Source of the DNA: Rachycentron canadum
Taxonomy: Eukaryota > Chordata > Actinopteri > Carangiformes > Rachycentridae
Assembly: GCA_038496675.1 (NCBI GenBank)
Contig: CM076662.1
Span: 18,376,934 to 18,440,933, forward strand
Reading direction: 5' to 3'
DNA: 64,000 nt
The notes beneath the pieces are model-generated. The model was given only the letters and a program-made list of their open reading frames with translations. It had not been told where the DNA came from and did no database searches. Made by a program: the position numbers and the translations under genes. Below, one piece after another: positions 61,202 through 64,000 of this stretch. The stretch's first letter is position 1. Every line of letters starts with the position of its first letter.

Positions 61202-61234
<33 letters not shown>
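61202..61234. repeat. (TG)n microsatellite
   Basis: About 16 uninterrupted TG units. Confidence 0.95.
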
Positions 61235-61236
<2 letters not shown>

Positions 61237-62154
61237 CTGCTTATGTGAACCCATATGAACCCAGCATCACTGTCCTTTGATGAGGAGTGATAGAGAGCTC
61301 ATCCTGAACTGTTATGGTGGGAGACAACAGCAGCAGCTTTCCCTTTCCCAGCTCGAGTAACATTATCTCACGCATGAACTCACTCCAATTAAAACACAAG
61401 CTAACAAACGGGGGAACCCTGCACATCAGACCTCTCTGCTGGTCTCTCTCGCCAATTAAAAACATGAACTCAGTAGCAGAGTGCAAATAAGGGAGGGGAA
61501 GCAGGTGAGTTCTTACAACTAAGTGACAAACTGCTCCTTTTTTAAAGTTAAATTGAGATTTAATCAGAGAAAACCAATAAAATCTTGTTAGTGTAATCCT
61601 GATGCCAAAGATAAAACTATCTCCAAGTGTTTGAAAGGCAGCAGAAACACAGCATTCTCCAAGAAGTGTATCTTCTTTTGACTCATGTTCAACCAAATGA
61701 ATCCAACCTTATAATGGAAACCCAGTGTACTCACACTGGGCAGGAAAAAAAAAACAAAAAAACAAAACAGCGTCACAACAGGTGATTCAAATTTAACTTC
61801 TCACCGGGCAATTTATCTTTTTACTTCTCAGCATCACTGGCTGCAACTTTATGGAAATCACCCGTCAGAAATTACAACCATATAAGAGTTCACTCAATAA
61901 ACAGCTCAAAAAATAAAAGAAAATAAGCATAACCTCTTCAGAAAACAAGTATATTGACTAACAGCATATTTTATCAAAACAACTGATACGTACTAAATCG
62001 GCTCTTACACAACAGTAGCAAATGGTCAATTGTGCATTGATGTGGACTCAAAGAGACAATTTCATCTGCTGATATTTTATTATAACACACAGTATATCAT
62101 TACTGACACATATGTCAGCTGATAAGAAACCACAAAATGCAGCACAGATAAAAT

Positions 62155-62560
62155 ATGTTTTAGGTTTTTTAGGCCTCGTTCATATGTCCAGGTGGTTTTT
62201 CTCCTCCAGCCTCCAAAAAAATCTATGAAAATGCAAAACATACTGTCAAGTACAGTCCATAGGCCAATGTTGATTTGGCTATGGACTGCTCTTGACAGTA
62301 TGTTTTGGGCAGTATAATCCTAACTACCCTGAAAAAAAAGGTATCATTGTTTCTGGTAGGCAAACAACAACCATGTTACAAGAACTGTGTTAGCCCTGTC
62401 TACACAACTACACTGAAAATGGAGTGACTGGAGCTTTGCAAGAGGTCTGTTTCAGTGACCTGAAGCTGAGTTTGCATGTGGACAAAAGGCCAAAAATATG
62501 CATTAAAAAACTGAAACTTTTTAAAAAATATAATTTGGACAGAGCCTTAGACACAGTGTT
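62155..62560. mobile_element. MITE B, copy 1, with an internal long hairpin
   Basis: The copy starts TTTAGGCCTCGTTCATATG and ends near TTTGGACAGAGCCTTAG, which are loosely complementary termini. Its left end shares the sequence CTCCTC, then an A-rich run, then ATGAAAATGCAAAA with 41350-41445, so both belong to one family. Elements with termini like GGCCTCGTCCACACG are common non-autonomous DNA transposons in fish (recall, not searched). A strong inverted repeat occupies 62235-62306. The element lies in the presumed intron 1. Confidence 0.55.
62235..62306. repeat. 33-bp inverted repeat with 6-nt loop (hairpin)
   Basis: The left arm (62235-62267) and right arm (62274-62306) pair at 29 of 33 positions without gaps. 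The loop is TGTTGA. The outer 16 pairs, beginning AAAACATACTGTCAAG, are perfect. Such a fold could extrude as a cruciform or, if transcribed, form a pre-miRNA-like stem. It lies inside MITE B, which is the likely origin. Confidence 0.85.
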
Positions 62561-63865
62561 GTGATAACACGATTAGTTTTTTCCACTTTAAAATGTCCCT
62601 TTCAGAACAAGTCTTTTTCAAAATTCTGCCTTAAAGTCTTTTTTAAAAAAAAAAACAGAACAGTTTTGTTTATGTTGTGCATTTACACCAATAATAATAA
62701 TGATAATATCAGCAGATATTATATATCTGTACAATGTACCTGTATCTATACCAATAAAAAATATTGTTTTTTTGTTTTTCTTAACTCTCAAACACTGATT
62801 TTGTTTTTGGCCAAAGGAACGGAAAAACTGCAAAGACTGAAAAACTGAAACGTTCAAAAATACAATAAAGTAGAACAGGTACAACCTGAGGAGACCAATG
62901 TTTCCTATCCATCCTCAACACCAACCAAACCACCAAACCATGGCGTGCTGTCCCACAATGCTTTGTCTAAAAGTGTCTTTATACTGTGAGATTTTGGGGC
63001 TGCTGAGATTCAACTTGATGTGAGAAAAATGGGGTAAAATCTGCAGTTGTCAGTCCACAGCGATGGTCCTAGATCACACCGTGAGACATGTCCACCGAGG
63101 GCCGAATTCAAGCTTTGGCAGCCAAAGACAGCCTGCGGCAAAATTCAGTCAGTGTCGGAAATTTAGGACCAAATTCTCAGAGAGCGACCGCTGCTACAAC
63201 CCACATCTACAAAGAAACCAATCCCAGTACAACATGACATTGATGCAGAGTACGCCAGCCCGGCGCAATTTTTGAATTAAACTTCAGAATAAAAACACAC
63301 ATGAGCACACACACAAACCAAAAGGTTGTGTGTAGATTTATCAGACAGGATCACACACCTCAAACTGATACTGCACAGTCTGACACAGACCATCCCACAG
63401 TGTGACAAGCAATAAACTTGGTTGCCACACAAGTGCGTTGATAAGCTCAATTTATTGGTTACAAACATAAAACAAGATATGGCACATAACATAGAACAGT
63501 AAAGTTTTTCCACAAACTGCTGCATAAGCACCTTTAAACATCGATTATTATCTATTAAGTAGAAGAAACTAGCTGAGGAGTTGACTATAGCAGAACTAGT
63601 GCATTACCAGTTGCTGGCAGGTTTTCAGTGGCTTGTCAACACTTTCAGGCAGCAGCTGAATGAAGATATAAACATTTGTATAATTGGCATCTGAGTCTGA
63701 CTACAAATGATTTATGTAACCACTTTTTAACACAACTTGCAACAAACAAGAATACTGGTGTCATTTCATTTAAAGTTACAGCTCATTTCTACTGAGGCCC
63801 AGTTCTAATTTACAATTCCTACATGTTCCTACAGTTTTCTACTGTGTTACTATATTTGTTTTTTG

Positions 63866-63945
63866 ATATATATATATATAAATATAAATATATGTATATA
63901 AATAGATATATTTAATATAGATATATAAATGTATATATATATATG

Positions 63946-63977
<32 letters not shown>

Positions 63978-64000
63978 TATGTATATGTATGTATATATAT
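63866..64000. repeat. TA-rich microsatellite at the window end
   Basis: Alternating TA with scattered ATG, ATA and GTGTGTGT interruptions. It runs off the end of the window. Confidence 0.9.

Larger units (their letters stand above)
40473..64000 (-). other. Region upstream of exon 2: probably intron 1 of st6galnac3
   Basis: In mammals a tiny first coding exon precedes the RKS exon across a large intron, so by analogy this 23.5 kb is probably intron 1, possibly with promoter sequence. I looked on the minus strand for a short ATG-led exon ending at a GT donor in phase 0 and found no convincing candidate. A relatively GC-rich, CpG-containing patch lies at about 53030-53440, but no exon can be assigned to it. 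The rest is repeats (listed separately) and AT-rich sequence. No other gene is recognisable in 51000-55500 or 60800-62100. Confidence 0.55.

Noticed and set aside
61241..61696. 151-residue minus-strand open frame
   Set aside because: No recognisable domain, no exon-like splice sites in phase with st6galnac3, and composition like the flanking intron.

Overview
The window is vertebrate nuclear DNA, most likely from a ray-finned (teleost) fish. The gene has GT-AG introns up to 32 kb long. The non-coding DNA is AT-rich, full of microsatellites, and crowded with short interspersed elements of the kinds found throughout teleost genomes. There are no bacterial operons, CRISPR arrays or rRNA/tRNA genes. 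The single N (22078), inside a long GT microsatellite, indicates an assembled eukaryotic sequence.

One protein-coding gene is supported. It is on the minus strand and partial: st6galnac3, an alpha-2,6-sialyltransferase of the ST6GalNAc family (glycosyltransferase family 29). Three coding exons are in view. Exon 2 (40472 to 40278) encodes the membrane anchor and stem. Exon 3 (33722 to 33313) carries sialylmotif L. Exon 4 (1127 to 1020) carries sialylmotif S. All three have consensus splice sites and the codon phases agree (0, 2, 2). The last coding exon lies beyond position 1, and the short first coding exon was not recognised.

Everything else is intron or upstream DNA. Intron 3 (1128-33312) holds a decayed Crypton-type tyrosine-recombinase pseudogene (28442-29330), several relic MITEs and a 124-bp ATCC array. 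Intron 2 (33723-40277) starts with a degenerate AAGTC-rich block beside exon 3 and holds a second copy of a 0.4-kb inverted-repeat element also present in intron 3. The 23.5 kb beyond exon 2 contains nested repeats, two related hairpin-forming MITEs, a perfect 17-bp palindrome, and a three-copy diverged segmental repeat around 57.0-58.1 kb.

I found no novel multi-gene system. The most interesting items are the Crypton relic, the hairpin/palindrome MITE pair, the diverged three-copy repeat and the AAGTC block next to exon 3. Repeat families were recognised partly by comparing copies inside the window and partly from recall of common teleost repeats, and each entry says which.
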